From assembly GCA_027487245.1 (NCBI GenBank), contig JAIYDY010000052.1:1-38137 (forward strand): a stretch of 38,137 nucleotides of DNA, written 5' to 3'. Of this stretch, positions 25,830 to 34,733 are shown one piece after another. The notes below the pieces were generated by a model that did not search any database, was not told the origin of the DNA, and saw only the letters and a list, made by a program, of their open reading frames with translations. Source of the DNA: Hyphomicrobiales bacterium. Lineage in GTDB: Bacteria; Pseudomonadota; Alphaproteobacteria; Rhizobiales; Beijerinckiaceae. Made by a program: the position numbers and the translations under genes. Every line of letters starts with the position of its first letter. The first letter of the stretch is position 1.

Positions 25830-27638
25830 GTGGTTTTGGCATCCGGCGCTAGTCACGCCCGCTGTGCCATGTCGCGCTGGCGTCACCGTGCCGGCGTCGT
25901 GGCGCTGTCGCTGGCCGCGCTGGTGATTGGTTCACGCACCACGCAGGATGCCGTGGCCAATGGTGACACCCGCACCATCAGCATCCAGCACATGCACACC
26001 AAGGAATTGACGACGGTCACGTTCCGGCGCGACGGTCGCTATGTTGGTGAAGCACTCGACAAGCTCAGCAATGCCCTGCGTGACTGGCGCAACGATGATG
26101 TCATCAAGATGGACCCGCGCCTGTTCGACATCGCCTGGGAAGTCCATCGCGAGGTCGGCTCCAGCAGCCCGTTCCATGTCGTCTCGGCCTATCGTTCGCC
26201 CGGCACCAACGCGATGTTGCGCCGCCGGTCACGCGGCGTGGCCAAGCACAGCCAGCACACCATGGGCAAGGCCATGGACTTTTACCTGCCCGACATCTCG
26301 ACCGCGCAGATCCGCGCCGTCGGCATGAAGCTGCAACGCGGCGGTGTCGGCTATTACCCCACGGCCAACACCCCGTTCGTGCATCTCGATGTCGGCAGCG
26401 TGCGCTCCTGGCCGCGCATGACGCGCGATCAGCTCGCCCGCATTTTCCCCAGCGGCAACACCGTGCACATCGCGGCTGATGGCCGGCCCATGGAGGGCTA
26501 CGATCTCGCGAAGGCACAGATCCTCGCCCGTGGCGGCAGCGTTGGCGGCTACGCCTCGTCGGATTTCGACGAAGGCGCGATCATGCAGAGTTCGCGCCGC
26601 AGCCTCTGGGCCTCCCTGTTCGGCTGGAACGAGGAAGAAGAAGCCTTGACAACGACGCGCGGCAGGGGCCGCGCCCGCACCTCGTCCAGCCAGCAGACTT
26701 TGGCCTATGCGCCGTCTGGTGGCAGCGAGAACAGCGATCTGTATTCGATCATGCGGCAGCCAACGGCTGACACGCTGGCCCCGGCGACCGCCCGCGCGCC
26801 CGCACGCGGCCGCAGCACCGAAACGCAGGTGGCAGCCGTGCCGCGCAGCGCGGAAGCCGAAGCGCCGCCCGCGCCGACACAGGCTCCGGCACCGCCAGCA
26901 CCCGCCCAGCCACGCTTCGTGGCAGCGCCCTTCCCGATCGCGCGCCCGAACAATCTCGGCCCTGCGCAAACAACTCCCGTGCAACTGGCCTCCGTCGAGC
27001 CCGGCTCAACCGGTCAGCGCCTCAACTGGCAGCAAGGTCCAAGTGGCATTCCGGCCGGGGCAGAACAGGCCCCCGCAGCACCAGCAGGCCGTCTGGTGCA
27101 GGCACCGGTTCCGCCACGCAGGCCGGATGACATGCCGGCTGCAGGCGCGGGAGGTCCGGCCCTTGCGGCGGCGGCCACCGTCCCGGTGACCTTGCCCGCG
27201 CAAAGTCCGGCTGCCCCGGTCCCGCGTGATCCTCCACCAAGGCTGGTGGCCATCAATCACCCCCTGCCGCCCGAAAGACCGCCTCTCGCCGTGGCTGCCG
27301 CTGCGCCGGCAAGTGGTTCGGCCAGTGTGACAGCAACACCGGCGGTGCCAGCCGCACGCCTTGCTGCACCGGCGCCGGCGCGCACCGCCCCGAACCCGGA
27401 CCGCTCGGCGCTCGACAACCTGTTCGCAGCCGTGGCCACAGGATCGCTGCCGGACAGCGCGGCCAAGGTCACCACCACCCGCGCCCGCATGACCCAGCCC
27501 CAGCCAGGGCCTGTCGCTGCCGATTCAGCGCCGGCTGCATCGCTCGGGTTTACCCAGCGCGATCCGAACGATACACGGCCGGACCGCTTTTCGGGCCCCG
27601 CCGTCAGGCCGCTGCCGACGAACTACACCAGCCGCTGA
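25830..27638 (+). CDS. DUF882 (YcbK-like, M15-type) peptidase with long Ala/Pro-rich tail
   Basis: The 602-residue exported protein has a signal-like hydrophobic segment (about 20-35), then a DUF882/YcbK peptidase domain (about 45-220). Its likely zinc ligands, His143 and Asp150 (KHSQHTMGKAMD) and His185 (FVHLDVG), match the M15-type D,D- or L,D-carboxypeptidase fold. The VVSAYRSPGTNAML and GVGYYP motifs are typical. From about residue 225 to the end the sequence is low complexity, rich in Ala, Pro and Arg, with recurrent PxRP groups such as PPRRPDDMP and PPERPPLAV. I use the GTG at 25830, because the later ATG at 25869 has no ribosome binding site; both give an exported protein. It follows the transpeptidase, suggesting joint work on peptidoglycan. 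Confidence 0.87.
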   Translation: MVLASGASHARCAMSRWRHRAGVVALSLAALVIGSRTTQDAVANGDTRTISIQHMHTKELTTVTFRRDGRYVGEALDKLSNALRDWRNDDVIKMDPRLFDIAWEVHREVGSSSPFHVVSAYRSPGTNAMLRRRSRGVAKHSQHTMGKAMDFYLPDISTAQIRAVGMKLQRGGVGYYPTANTPFVHLDVGSVRSWPRMTRDQLARIFPSGNTVHIAADGRPMEGYDLAKAQILARGGSVGGYASSDFDEGAIMQSSRRSLWASLFGWNEEEEALTTTRGRGRARTSSSQQTLAYAPSGGSENSDLYSIMRQPTADTLAPATARAPARGRSTETQVAAVPRSAEAEAPPAPTQAPAPPAPAQPRFVAAPFPIARPNNLGPAQTTPVQLASVEPGSTGQRLNWQQGPSGIPAGAEQAPAAPAGRLVQAPVPPRRPDDMPAAGAGGPALAAAATVPVTLPAQSPAAPVPRDPPPRLVAINHPLPPERPPLAVAAAAPASGSASVTATPAVPAARLAAPAPARTAPNPDRSALDNLFAAVATGSLPDSAAKVTTTRARMTQPQPGPVAADSAPAASLGFTQRDPNDTRPDRFSGPAVRPLPTNYTSR

Positions 27639-27650
27639 CCGCAGCCCCGG

Positions 27651-27893
27651 TCAGGCCGATTCGCCAACCGCCTGCAGATAAAGATCGAGGATGGCCTCTT
27701 CCTCGCGGCGTTCGCGCAGGTCGCGCTTGCGGATCGAGATCACCTTGCGCAGCACCTTGACGTCATAACCGTTCGCCTTGGCCTCGGAGTAGACCTCCTT
27801 GATGTCGTCGGTGATGGTCTTCTTCTCCTCCTCGAGGCGCTCGATGCGCTCGACGATGGACTTGAGTTGATCGCCCTGGAGGGGTTCGGACAT
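27651..27893 (-). CDS. gapR: GapR family nucleoid-associated protein (DUF2312)
   Basis: GapR is a small alphaproteobacterial chromosome-structuring protein that binds AT-rich and overtwisted DNA and helps replication in Caulobacter. The 80-residue product matches the DUF2312 family throughout: [51 protein letters not shown]. An N-terminal coiled coil is followed by the DNA-binding segment with [13 protein letters not shown]. It ends only 12 bp from the stop of the converging DUF882 gene, with no clear terminator between. It lies 66 bp downstream of the DUF1244 gene and may be co-transcribed with it. Confidence 0.95.
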   Translation of the reverse strand: MSEPLQGDQLKSIVERIERLEEEKKTITDDIKEVYSEAKANGYDVKVLRKVISIRKRDLRERREEEAILDLYLQAVGESA

Positions 27894-27959
27894 GGCATGC
27901 TTCCTTGTTCAGAAGGCCGGAATGCAGCCTGTCGCCGGCACCGTCAAGCACCTGAACCG

Positions 27960-28274
27960 TCAATGCTGTGGCTTGTTGGCCTCGAACGCCGCCTGCTGCT
28001 CGGCGCTGGCCGCGCCCTGGTGCAGCGCCTTCCAGGCATCGTAGCTCATGCCATAGACCCGTTCGCGGCTTTCGTCCCTGGACAGCGCGATGCCACGCTC
28101 GTCAGCGGCATCCTTCATCCAGTTGGACAGGCAGTTCCGGCAGAAACCCGCCAGATTCATCATGTCGATGTTCTGCACATCCGCCCGCGTGCGCAGGTGC
28201 TGCACCAGACGCCGGAAGGCGGCGGCCTCGAGTTCGGTCATTGTGGGAGCGTCGATAACGGTCTTGGCTGACAT
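27960..28274 (-). CDS. DUF1244 family small protein
   Basis: This 104-residue DUF1244 protein is of unknown function, common in proteobacteria. The core ELEAAAFRRLVQHLRTRADVQNIDMMNLAGFCRNCLSNWM holds the invariant CxxC pair (Cys45 and Cys48), which could bind metal or be redox-active, then the segment SYDAWKALHQ. The frame continues to a TTG at 28292, but the ATG at 28274 has GAGG at a good distance. It is next to gapR, a common pairing in rhizobia-type genomes, but no function follows from that. Confidence 0.9.
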   Translation of the reverse strand: MSAKTVIDAPTMTELEAAAFRRLVQHLRTRADVQNIDMMNLAGFCRNCLSNWMKDAADERGIALSRDESRERVYGMSYDAWKALHQGAASAEQQAAFEANKPQH

Positions 28275-28337
28275 GGGGATGGCCTCTGGCAAGGATATCT
28301 CCAGAGATAGGGTGTGGCGGGCGCAGGCGGAAGGCCC

Positions 28338-29246
28338 TCAGCGCTGCCTATCGGGGCGGGTGGCCATCACGGCATTGACGGCGATGGCCGCCAGCACGAG
28401 AAGCCCTCCGAGATACTGCACCGGCACCAGCCGCTCGCCGAGGATCAGCGCGGCGAACAGGCTGGCAAACAACGGCTCGGCACAGAAGGTCAGCCCGCCC
28501 ACGGCGGCAGAGACCCGGTTGAGCGACAGCAATTGCATCGCCATCGAGACCACATAGGCCAGAAGCGTGACGGCAACCGCCAGCGGTGCCAGCGCAAAGA
28601 TGCCCGGCCCGTGAAAGCCATCGATCCAGCCAAGCGCGGCGACTACGGCTGGCAGCACCAGCAGATGACCCCAGAACAGCTTGGAAATAGTGGGCGTCAC
28701 CGGCATGCGCGCCGCGGCGAAGAACTGGATCGCAGCGCCCGCCGCCGCCAGCAATGACAGGGCCAGACCACGCGGATCAAGGCTGTCGAAGCGGGGACCG
28801 ACAACCAGCGCCACGCCGGCAAAGGCGAGCAGCACGATCACAAGCCGCATCAGGCCGAAGCGCGTCTTCTCGACGAACGGCTCGGCCAGCACGATGAGGA
28901 TGGGGAACAGGTAGAAGATCACCGCCGCAACGCTCACCGGCAAGAAGGCCACCGACGACATGTAGGCGGTTCCGATGATCGAACTCGACAAGCCGAAGAT
29001 CAGCAGGGCGCGGCCTTCACCGGGCGCGATCGCAAGGTTTGCCGCAAGGCTTCTTCCTGACACGGCAATGGCGACAGCGAGGCAGGCCAGCATCAGGAAG
29101 ACGCGATAGAACACCATCAGCGCCCCGGTGATCCCGACCGTCGAGGCAATCTGCGCGGTGACGATGTTGAGCCCGTAGCCGGCCGAACTGCCGAGCGCCA
29201 GCATGATCCCGATCCGGGCCGCTGATGGTGGGATGGGAGCGCTCAT
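28338..29246 (-). CDS. EamA (DMT family) transporter
   Basis: This 302-residue membrane transporter of the drug/metabolite superfamily has ten predicted membrane segments in two EamA repeats. The first is about residues 10-140 and the second about 150-290, ending ALILGERLVPVQYLGGLLVLAAIAV, the typical repeat end. Such proteins export amino acids, metabolites or drugs, and the substrate cannot be told from the sequence. It lies between the D-Ala-D-Ala carboxypeptidase and DUF1244 on the same strand. No clear ribosome binding site precedes the ATG at 29246, but earlier starts are not better. Confidence 0.88.
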   Translation of the reverse strand: MSAPIPPSAARIGIMLALGSSAGYGLNIVTAQIASTVGITGALMVFYRVFLMLACLAVAIAVSGRSLAANLAIAPGEGRALLIFGLSSSIIGTAYMSSVAFLPVSVAAVIFYLFPILIVLAEPFVEKTRFGLMRLVIVLLAFAGVALVVGPRFDSLDPRGLALSLLAAAGAAIQFFAAARMPVTPTISKLFWGHLLVLPAVVAALGWIDGFHGPGIFALAPLAVAVTLLAYVVSMAMQLLSLNRVSAAVGGLTFCAEPLFASLFAALILGERLVPVQYLGGLLVLAAIAVNAVMATRPDRQR

Positions 29247-29318
29247 CGTCCGTCAAGCCAGTGGCAAGACGGCATCACGCGCAGCAGGACCGGGCCGGAA
29301 CTCACGCGCGACCAGGCC

Positions 29319-30905
29319 TCACTCTGCAGGCGGCGGGGGTCGACGAGGCGGAAGGGTGGCTGGTCTGGCTGGCGGGGCGGCAGGCCGTGAAGCCGCCGGC
29401 TTGGCAGCAGGGCTTGCCGCCACACCGGTCGTGCCGGCGCGCGGAGTTGGCTTGGCGGCTGCCGGGCGCGCGGCTGTCGCCGGGCGGGACGGTGCCACGG
29501 ATGCCGTGGCAGGCCTGGCGGGAGCAGGCTTGGGCTTGATGCCGGCTGCCGAAGACGGGCGCAGCGCCGCAGGTCCGCCTTGCCCGATGGCTCCTTGCAA
29601 CCTGATCGGACCCGCACCGCCGGGATTCGTGCTTGTTGGAGCCCCTTCGCGCGAAGGCGCGAAGGCAGCCGCGGCTGCGCTTGCGGCAATGGCACCAGCC
29701 ACGGCCCCAGCAGGCGCAATGGCACCGGGCGCCGTTGGCGCGCCCGGGCGTGCTGCCGCCACCGCCGATGCCGGGCGACCCGAAACATTGGCTGCCAGCG
29801 GCGCTGAGGCCGACCCGGCACTGCGCCCGTAGGCGACAGGGATCGGCGTGAACTGCGCACGCGGCCCCAGCGTGATGCGGCCACCGGTGCCGCGCGTCGT
29901 CGAAGCCTGCGGGCCGGCGAATAGGGCATAAACGCCCGAGGATTCACTCCCGGAGGACGGAGCGAACGAGATGGCGCCGCTGGTCTCGACGTCATCGGCC
30001 AACGGCGCACCGCGTCCGAAGGCGCGGACGTCTGCGCAGATGTTGCGGGCCCGCGTTCCGCTCGCGCCGATCGAGGCGACGCTGCGCCCCGTGCCGCCCC
30101 ACGACGTGAAGGCCGCATCGAGGATCTGCGCCGCCTTGACGGTGCGCTCCGCACCGGAATACGCGCCGAGCACCACGGCGATCAGGGTGCGGCCGCCCCG
30201 AGTTGCCGTCGCAACGACATTGAAGCCAGACGCACAGACAAAGCCTGTCTTGAAGCCATTCGCGCCGGAATAACGCCCGATCAGGCCATTGGTGTTGTTG
30301 AGCGTGACCTTGCCAAGCTGCACCGCGCCAATGCCCCAGTAGTCGGCATATTCAGGGAACTCGCGCATCATCGTCATGGTCAGCACGGCCAGATCGCGGG
30401 CGCTGGTCTGCTGTTCGGGATCATGCCAGCCATTCGGGTTGCGGAAGGCCGTGTCGCGCAGGCCCAGACGGCGCGCTTCGGCGTTCATCATCTCGACAAA
30501 GGCCGGAACCGTCCCGCCGATACCTTCGGCGATCACATAGGAGATGTCGTTGGCCGATTTGACCATCATGATCTTGAGGGCGTTGTCGAGCGTGATCTCC
30601 TGCCCGGCCCTGATATAGACTTTCACCCTCGGCTGCTTGGCCGCAAGGGCGGATGCCGGGATCGCGGTCTGAAGGCCGATGCGGCCGGCGCGCACGGCCC
30701 TGAGCGCGACATAGGCTGTCATGATCTTGGTGGTGGATGCCGGATGCCAGGCCTGCGAAGCCCCTTCCTCGTGCAGCACGGCACCGGATGCCGCATCGAT
30801 CACCAGCGATGGTCCGTTGCTTTGCGCAAGCGCCGGCCTCACCCCGGCGCACAGCACTGCAGGCGCAAGGAGCATCATCAGGAAAGCGGATCTGGCTGAT
30901 GTCAT
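29319..30905 (-). CDS. D-alanyl-D-alanine carboxypeptidase with Ala/Pro-rich C-terminus
   Basis: This low-molecular-weight penicillin-binding protein (serine peptidase S11, DacA type) trims the terminal D-Ala from peptidoglycan stem peptides. Of 528 residues, 1-27 are a signal peptide. The active-site set is present: SxxK as STTK (Ser57, Lys60), SxN as SAN (Ser117-Asn119) and KTG as Lys219-Gly221 in GFKTGF. The catalytic domain ends near 285. From about 335 onward the sequence is low complexity, ending in PPRRPPPPAE; the usual membrane-anchoring C-terminal amphipathic helix is not evident. The frame opens further upstream, but the ATG at 30905 begins the signal peptide. No strong ribosome binding site is seen. 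Confidence 0.92.
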   Translation of the reverse strand: MTSARSAFLMMLLAPAVLCAGVRPALAQSNGPSLVIDAASGAVLHEEGASQAWHPASTTKIMTAYVALRAVRAGRIGLQTAIPASALAAKQPRVKVYIRAGQEITLDNALKIMMVKSANDISYVIAEGIGGTVPAFVEMMNAEARRLGLRDTAFRNPNGWHDPEQQTSARDLAVLTMTMMREFPEYADYWGIGAVQLGKVTLNNTNGLIGRYSGANGFKTGFVCASGFNVVATATRGGRTLIAVVLGAYSGAERTVKAAQILDAAFTSWGGTGRSVASIGASGTRARNICADVRAFGRGAPLADDVETSGAISFAPSSGSESSGVYALFAGPQASTTRGTGGRITLGPRAQFTPIPVAYGRSAGSASAPLAANVSGRPASAVAAARPGAPTAPGAIAPAGAVAGAIAASAAAAAFAPSREGAPTSTNPGGAGPIRLQGAIGQGGPAALRPSSAAGIKPKPAPARPATASVAPSRPATAARPAAAKPTPRAGTTGVAASPAAKPAASRPAAPPARPATLPPRRPPPPAE

Positions 30906-31192
30906 GGACGGGATGCGGAACGTTGAACGAGCGAGCGTGAACAGGAAGCCGTGACAGAACAGATGGCAGACAACAGGCAATTGTCGGATCTTGCGATGTG
31001 CTTGCCGGCGCGACAGGAGGCAGCGCGCCATGCGGGCCTGCCTGATCCATCGCGCGAAACGACGCGCACAACGCATACCTACCCCTCAGCCAGCGATTTG
31101 CCTAGCACCCCGCAATGGTCTTGTGTGATGCGCTCCGCTGTCGCTGCCCGGCGACGCAACCCGCAAGGCCCTCCGTGCTCTCCCCTTTTCTG

Positions 31193-32089
31193 ATGTCCCT
31201 GCTCTGGATCCCGGCGACCCTGATCGCGGCGACAGCCCAGACCGCGCGCAACGCGACGCAGCGCAGCCTGACGGAGGCCATCGGTGTCGTTGGCGCCACG
31301 CAGGTGCGCTTCGTGTTCGGCCTGCCCTTTGCAGTGCTGTTCCTGGGCCTTGCCAGCCTGCTCGCCGGCGCGCTTCCCCCTTCCCTCAATGGCACCGCTT
31401 TCCTCTGGTGCCTGGGCGGCGCGGCCACCCAGATCATGGCGACAGCGCTGATGCTCGCCACGATGAAGCAGCGCTCCTTTGCCGTCACCACTGCCTACAC
31501 CAAGACCGAGCCCGTGCAGGCGGCCGTCTTCGCGGCGCTCGTGCTGGGCGATCCGCTGTCATTGCCGAAGTTCGGGGCCATTGCTCTGGCCACGCTCGGG
31601 GTGCTGATGATCTCGTTCCGGCGTGGCGAGCCGGTGCTCGGCGCAGGCCTGCGGCCACTGGTTTTCGGCATGCTGTCCGGCGCCTTCTTCGCGCTGGCTG
31701 CCGTGTGCTTTCGCGGGGCCATCCTGTCGCTGGAAGAAGGGGTCTTCTTCCTGCGTGCCTCGACCATTCTCGTCTGGGGGCTTGGCCTTCAGTCGCTCAT
31801 GCTGATCATCTATCTCGGGCTGCGCGACCGGTCAGCGCTGACCGGCAGCTTCCGCGTCTGGCGTCCATCGCTGTTTGCCGGGTTTCTCGGAGCCCTCGCC
31901 TCGCAGTTCTGGTTCATCGGCTTTTCGCTGACGGCCGTCGCCAACGTGCGCACCCTGGCGCTGGTGGAGGTGTTTCTGGCCCAGATCATGTCACGCAAGC
32001 TGTTCGCCGAAATGACAAGCCCGCGCGAGATCGTCGGCATGGGGCTGATCGCGCTCGGTGTCGGCACAATCCTGCTGCTCGCGATCTGA
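31193..32089 (+). CDS. EamA (DMT family) transporter
   Basis: This 298-residue membrane protein has about ten hydrophobic segments, again in the EamA double-repeat layout. The second repeat begins near GAGLRPLVFGMLSGAFFALAAVCFRG and ends EMTSPREIVGMGLIALGVGTILLLAI. The mark AYTKTEPVQAAVFAALVLGDPLSLPKFGAIALATLGVLMI is typical of the first repeat end. The frame opens at 31115, but the ATG at 31193 places the first helix (LLWIPATLIAATAQT) at the N-terminus. The 287-bp gap to the divergent carboxypeptidase gene should contain both promoters, but I see no clear boxes in it. Substrate unknown. Confidence 0.87.
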   Translation: MSLLWIPATLIAATAQTARNATQRSLTEAIGVVGATQVRFVFGLPFAVLFLGLASLLAGALPPSLNGTAFLWCLGGAATQIMATALMLATMKQRSFAVTTAYTKTEPVQAAVFAALVLGDPLSLPKFGAIALATLGVLMISFRRGEPVLGAGLRPLVFGMLSGAFFALAAVCFRGAILSLEEGVFFLRASTILVWGLGLQSLMLIIYLGLRDRSALTGSFRVWRPSLFAGFLGALASQFWFIGFSLTAVANVRTLALVEVFLAQIMSRKLFAEMTSPREIVGMGLIALGVGTILLLAI

Positions 32090-32210
32090 CCCGGCGACCC
32101 CACCCAATCATGCAAGACCGGCGTGCGCAGCCGCTGCTTGCCGATTGCGCGGCTTGCAGGCATGTCATGTCGAAAGAACGCAGAAGCGCCATGCGAGGGA
32201 GATCGCTGCC

Positions 32211-33389
32211 ATGACCGCTGCCACACACGCTGCCATCGTTGGATGGGCCCATACGCCGTTTGGCAAGCACGATGCCGAGACCGTGGAAAGCCTGATCGTC
32301 CGTGCTGCCAACGAGGCGCTCGCGCATGCCGGGCTGGATGCGTCAGATGTCGACGAGATCGTGCTGGGCCATTTCAACGCCGGCTTTTCCGCGCAGGATT
32401 TCACCGCCAGCCTCGTGCTTCAGGCCGATCCGAAGCTGCGCTTCAAGCCGGCCACCCGTGTCGAGAACGCGTGCGCCACCGGCTCGGCTGCCGTGCATCA
32501 GGCCGTCCGGGCGATCCGGGCAGGCGCAGCCCGCACCGTGCTCGTGGTCGGCGTCGAGCAGATGACGACCACTCCCGGCCCACAGATCGGCCAGAACCTG
32601 CTGCGCGCCTCCTATCTGCCGGAGGATGGTGACACGCCGGCAGGTTTCGCCGGCGTCTTCGGCCAGATTGCCGCACGCTACTTCCAGCGCCATGGCGACC
32701 AGTCCGATGCACTCGCGGCCATCGCGGCCAAGAACCACCACAACGGCGTCTCCAACCCCTACGCCCAGATGCGCAAGGACCTCGGCTTTGCCTTCTGCCG
32801 CGCCGAGAGCGACAAGAACCCGTTCGTGGCCGGCCCTCTGAAGCGGACCGATTGCTCGCTGGTCTCCGATGGCGCGGCAGCGCTCGTCATCGCTGATCTC
32901 GACACCGCCATGACCATGTCCCGCGCCGTCGCCTTCAAGGGCATGGCCCATGTCCAGGACTTCCTGCCGATGTCGAAGCGCGACATCCTGAAATTCGAGG
33001 GCTGCGCGCTGGCCTGGCGCAAGGCGCTCGATCAGGCCGGCATCGCGCTGGCCGATCTGTCCTTCGCTGAAACCCACGACTGTTTCACCATCGCCGAACT
33101 GATCGAATACGAGGCCATGGGGCTGACCAGCGAGGGCGATGGTGCCCGCGCCATCCGCGAGGGCTGGACCGCCAAGGATGGCAAGCTGCCGATCAATCCT
33201 TCGGGCGGCCTCAAGTCCAAGGGCCACCCGATCGGCGCCACGGGCGTGTCGATGCATGCGCTCAGCGCCATGCAATTGATGGGCGAGGCCGGCGACATGC
33301 AGATTGCCGGCGCCAAGCTCGGCGGCATCTTCAACATGGGCGGCGCTGCCGTGGCCAACTATGTCAGCGTGCTGGAGCGCGCGAAGTGA
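32211..33389 (+). CDS. SCP2-type thiolase family protein (acetyl-CoA acetyltransferase-like)
   Basis: The 392-residue protein is a thiolase of the SCP2-like group. The nucleophile is Cys88 in VENACATGSAAVH. The second active-site segment is ETHDCFTIAELIEYEAMGL (His289, Cys291), and the third is NPSGGLKSKGHPIGATG (His339). The C-terminal CxG of classical thiolases is replaced by NMGGAAVANYV, as in SCP2-type enzymes, where the HDCF cysteine is thought to take that role. It would make or break a carbon-carbon bond of acyl-CoAs. The open frame begins at 32058, but the ATG at 32211 has GAGGGAG upstream and starts the conserved fold. No beta-oxidation genes adjoin it, so the substrate is not known. 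Confidence 0.9.
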   Translation: MTAATHAAIVGWAHTPFGKHDAETVESLIVRAANEALAHAGLDASDVDEIVLGHFNAGFSAQDFTASLVLQADPKLRFKPATRVENACATGSAAVHQAVRAIRAGAARTVLVVGVEQMTTTPGPQIGQNLLRASYLPEDGDTPAGFAGVFGQIAARYFQRHGDQSDALAAIAAKNHHNGVSNPYAQMRKDLGFAFCRAESDKNPFVAGPLKRTDCSLVSDGAAALVIADLDTAMTMSRAVAFKGMAHVQDFLPMSKRDILKFEGCALAWRKALDQAGIALADLSFAETHDCFTIAELIEYEAMGLTSEGDGARAIREGWTAKDGKLPINPSGGLKSKGHPIGATGVSMHALSAMQLMGEAGDMQIAGAKLGGIFNMGGAAVANYVSVLERAK

Positions 33390-33484
33390 CGAGACACTCT
33401 CGAACAACTCTGCTCCTTCCGCATCCGTCAGGGCAGCCGACAGGTGTGCCGTCGTTCAATCCGGGAATGGTCTGAACCCACGCC

Positions 33485-34702
33485 GTGCGCATCTTCTTCG
33501 CCCTCATCCTCGCCTATATCCTGTCGATCTTCTATCGCTCGTTCCTGAGCGTGATCGCGACACCGCTGATGGCTGACCTTGCCATCGGGCCGGCTGAACT
33601 CGGTGCCTTGAGTTCAGCCTGGTTCATCACCTTCGCCGTGATGCAATTCCCGGTCGGCCTGGCCCTCGACAGGGTTGGCCCGCGCCTCACCGTATCGGTT
33701 TGCATGGGCGTTGGCGCGGTGGGTGCGATCCTGTTCGCATTCGCGCCGACGGCGGCGGTTGCGACAGGAGCCATGGCGCTGCTCGGCATCGGCTTTTCGC
33801 CCGTGTTCATGGCCGCGCTCTACCTGTTCGCACGATCAGGACCATCGGCTGGCTTTGCCGGTCTTGCCTCCCTGTTCATCGGGCTGGGCTCGTTGGGAAA
33901 CCTCCTCGGAGCCGCGCCGCTCGCCCGTGCCGCCGATGCCTTCGGCTGGCGCCCGACGATGGCCGGCGTGGCAGCCCTGTTCTGTCTGGCACTGCTGCTG
34001 GCGGCCAGTCTGCTGCGCGATCCACCGCCCTTGCCAAAGACCGACGATGCCGATGATCGCGGCATTCTGGCCGGCATCCGCGCCATCGTCTCGATCCGTG
34101 CGCTGTGGCTGCTCGCACCAATCACCTTCACCGCCTATGCCATTCTGGTCACAACGCGCGGGCTGTGGGTCGCGCCCTTCCTCGAAGAGGTCAACGGCCT
34201 TGACCGCGCCATGCAGGGCAATGGAGCCTTCGCCATGGCGCTGGCGATGACGGCGGGCGCTTTCGTGTTCGGCTGGGTCGAGAAATATCTCGGCGGCCCC
34301 AAGCCGACCGTGCTCTGGAGCACGGCCTTGACGGCGGCGCTGTTCGTCGCCCTCGCGCTCAGCGGCCATCTTGGCGGGCTCTGGGCCATTGTGCTGTTTT
34401 CGGCCATCGGCATCGCAGGCTTCAACTACGCCATCCTGATGGCCCACGCGCGCCTGTTCTTTCCCGCCCATCTGATTGGCAGGGGCATGACCACGATGAA
34501 CTTCCTCTTCATCGCGGGAGCCTCCGCCGTGCAGATCGGCTCGGGCTGGTTCATTGCAGCAGAGCGCTCGCAAGGGCTGGCAGCCACCACGACCTTCGCC
34601 AACCTGCACTGGCTGTTCGCCGGACTCCTGCTGGCCAGCGTGCTGATCTATGCCCGCGCTCCGGCCCGTGCGCCGGAGGCAGCGCCGGCATCACGAGCCT
34701 GA
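33485..34702 (+). CDS. Major facilitator superfamily transporter
   Basis: This 405-residue MFS transporter has about twelve membrane segments. The first contains the family-type start (RIFFALILAYILSIFYRSFLSVIATPLMADLAIG), and the MFS A-motif-like loop is GLALDRVGPRLTVS between helices 2 and 3. The C-terminal half restarts near residue 205 (IRALWLLAPITFTAYAILVTTRGLWVAPFL). The start is a GTG at 33485, 95 bp after the thiolase stop; no strong ribosome binding site is evident. It is convergent with znuA (31 bp between stops). The substrate cannot be assigned. Confidence 0.87.
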   Translation: MRIFFALILAYILSIFYRSFLSVIATPLMADLAIGPAELGALSSAWFITFAVMQFPVGLALDRVGPRLTVSVCMGVGAVGAILFAFAPTAAVATGAMALLGIGFSPVFMAALYLFARSGPSAGFAGLASLFIGLGSLGNLLGAAPLARAADAFGWRPTMAGVAALFCLALLLAASLLRDPPPLPKTDDADDRGILAGIRAIVSIRALWLLAPITFTAYAILVTTRGLWVAPFLEEVNGLDRAMQGNGAFAMALAMTAGAFVFGWVEKYLGGPKPTVLWSTALTAALFVALALSGHLGGLWAIVLFSAIGIAGFNYAILMAHARLFFPAHLIGRGMTTMNFLFIAGASAVQIGSGWFIAAERSQGLAATTTFANLHWLFAGLLLASVLIYARAPARAPEAAPASRA

Positions 34703-34733
34703 GCCTGAAACTGCCGGCAGAGGCCGCCAGCGA

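Noticed and set aside
25567..25842. A 91-codon minus-strand open frame in the gap before the DUF882 gene
   Set aside because: No ribosome binding site, no recognisable domain, and it overlaps the start of the DUF882 gene.
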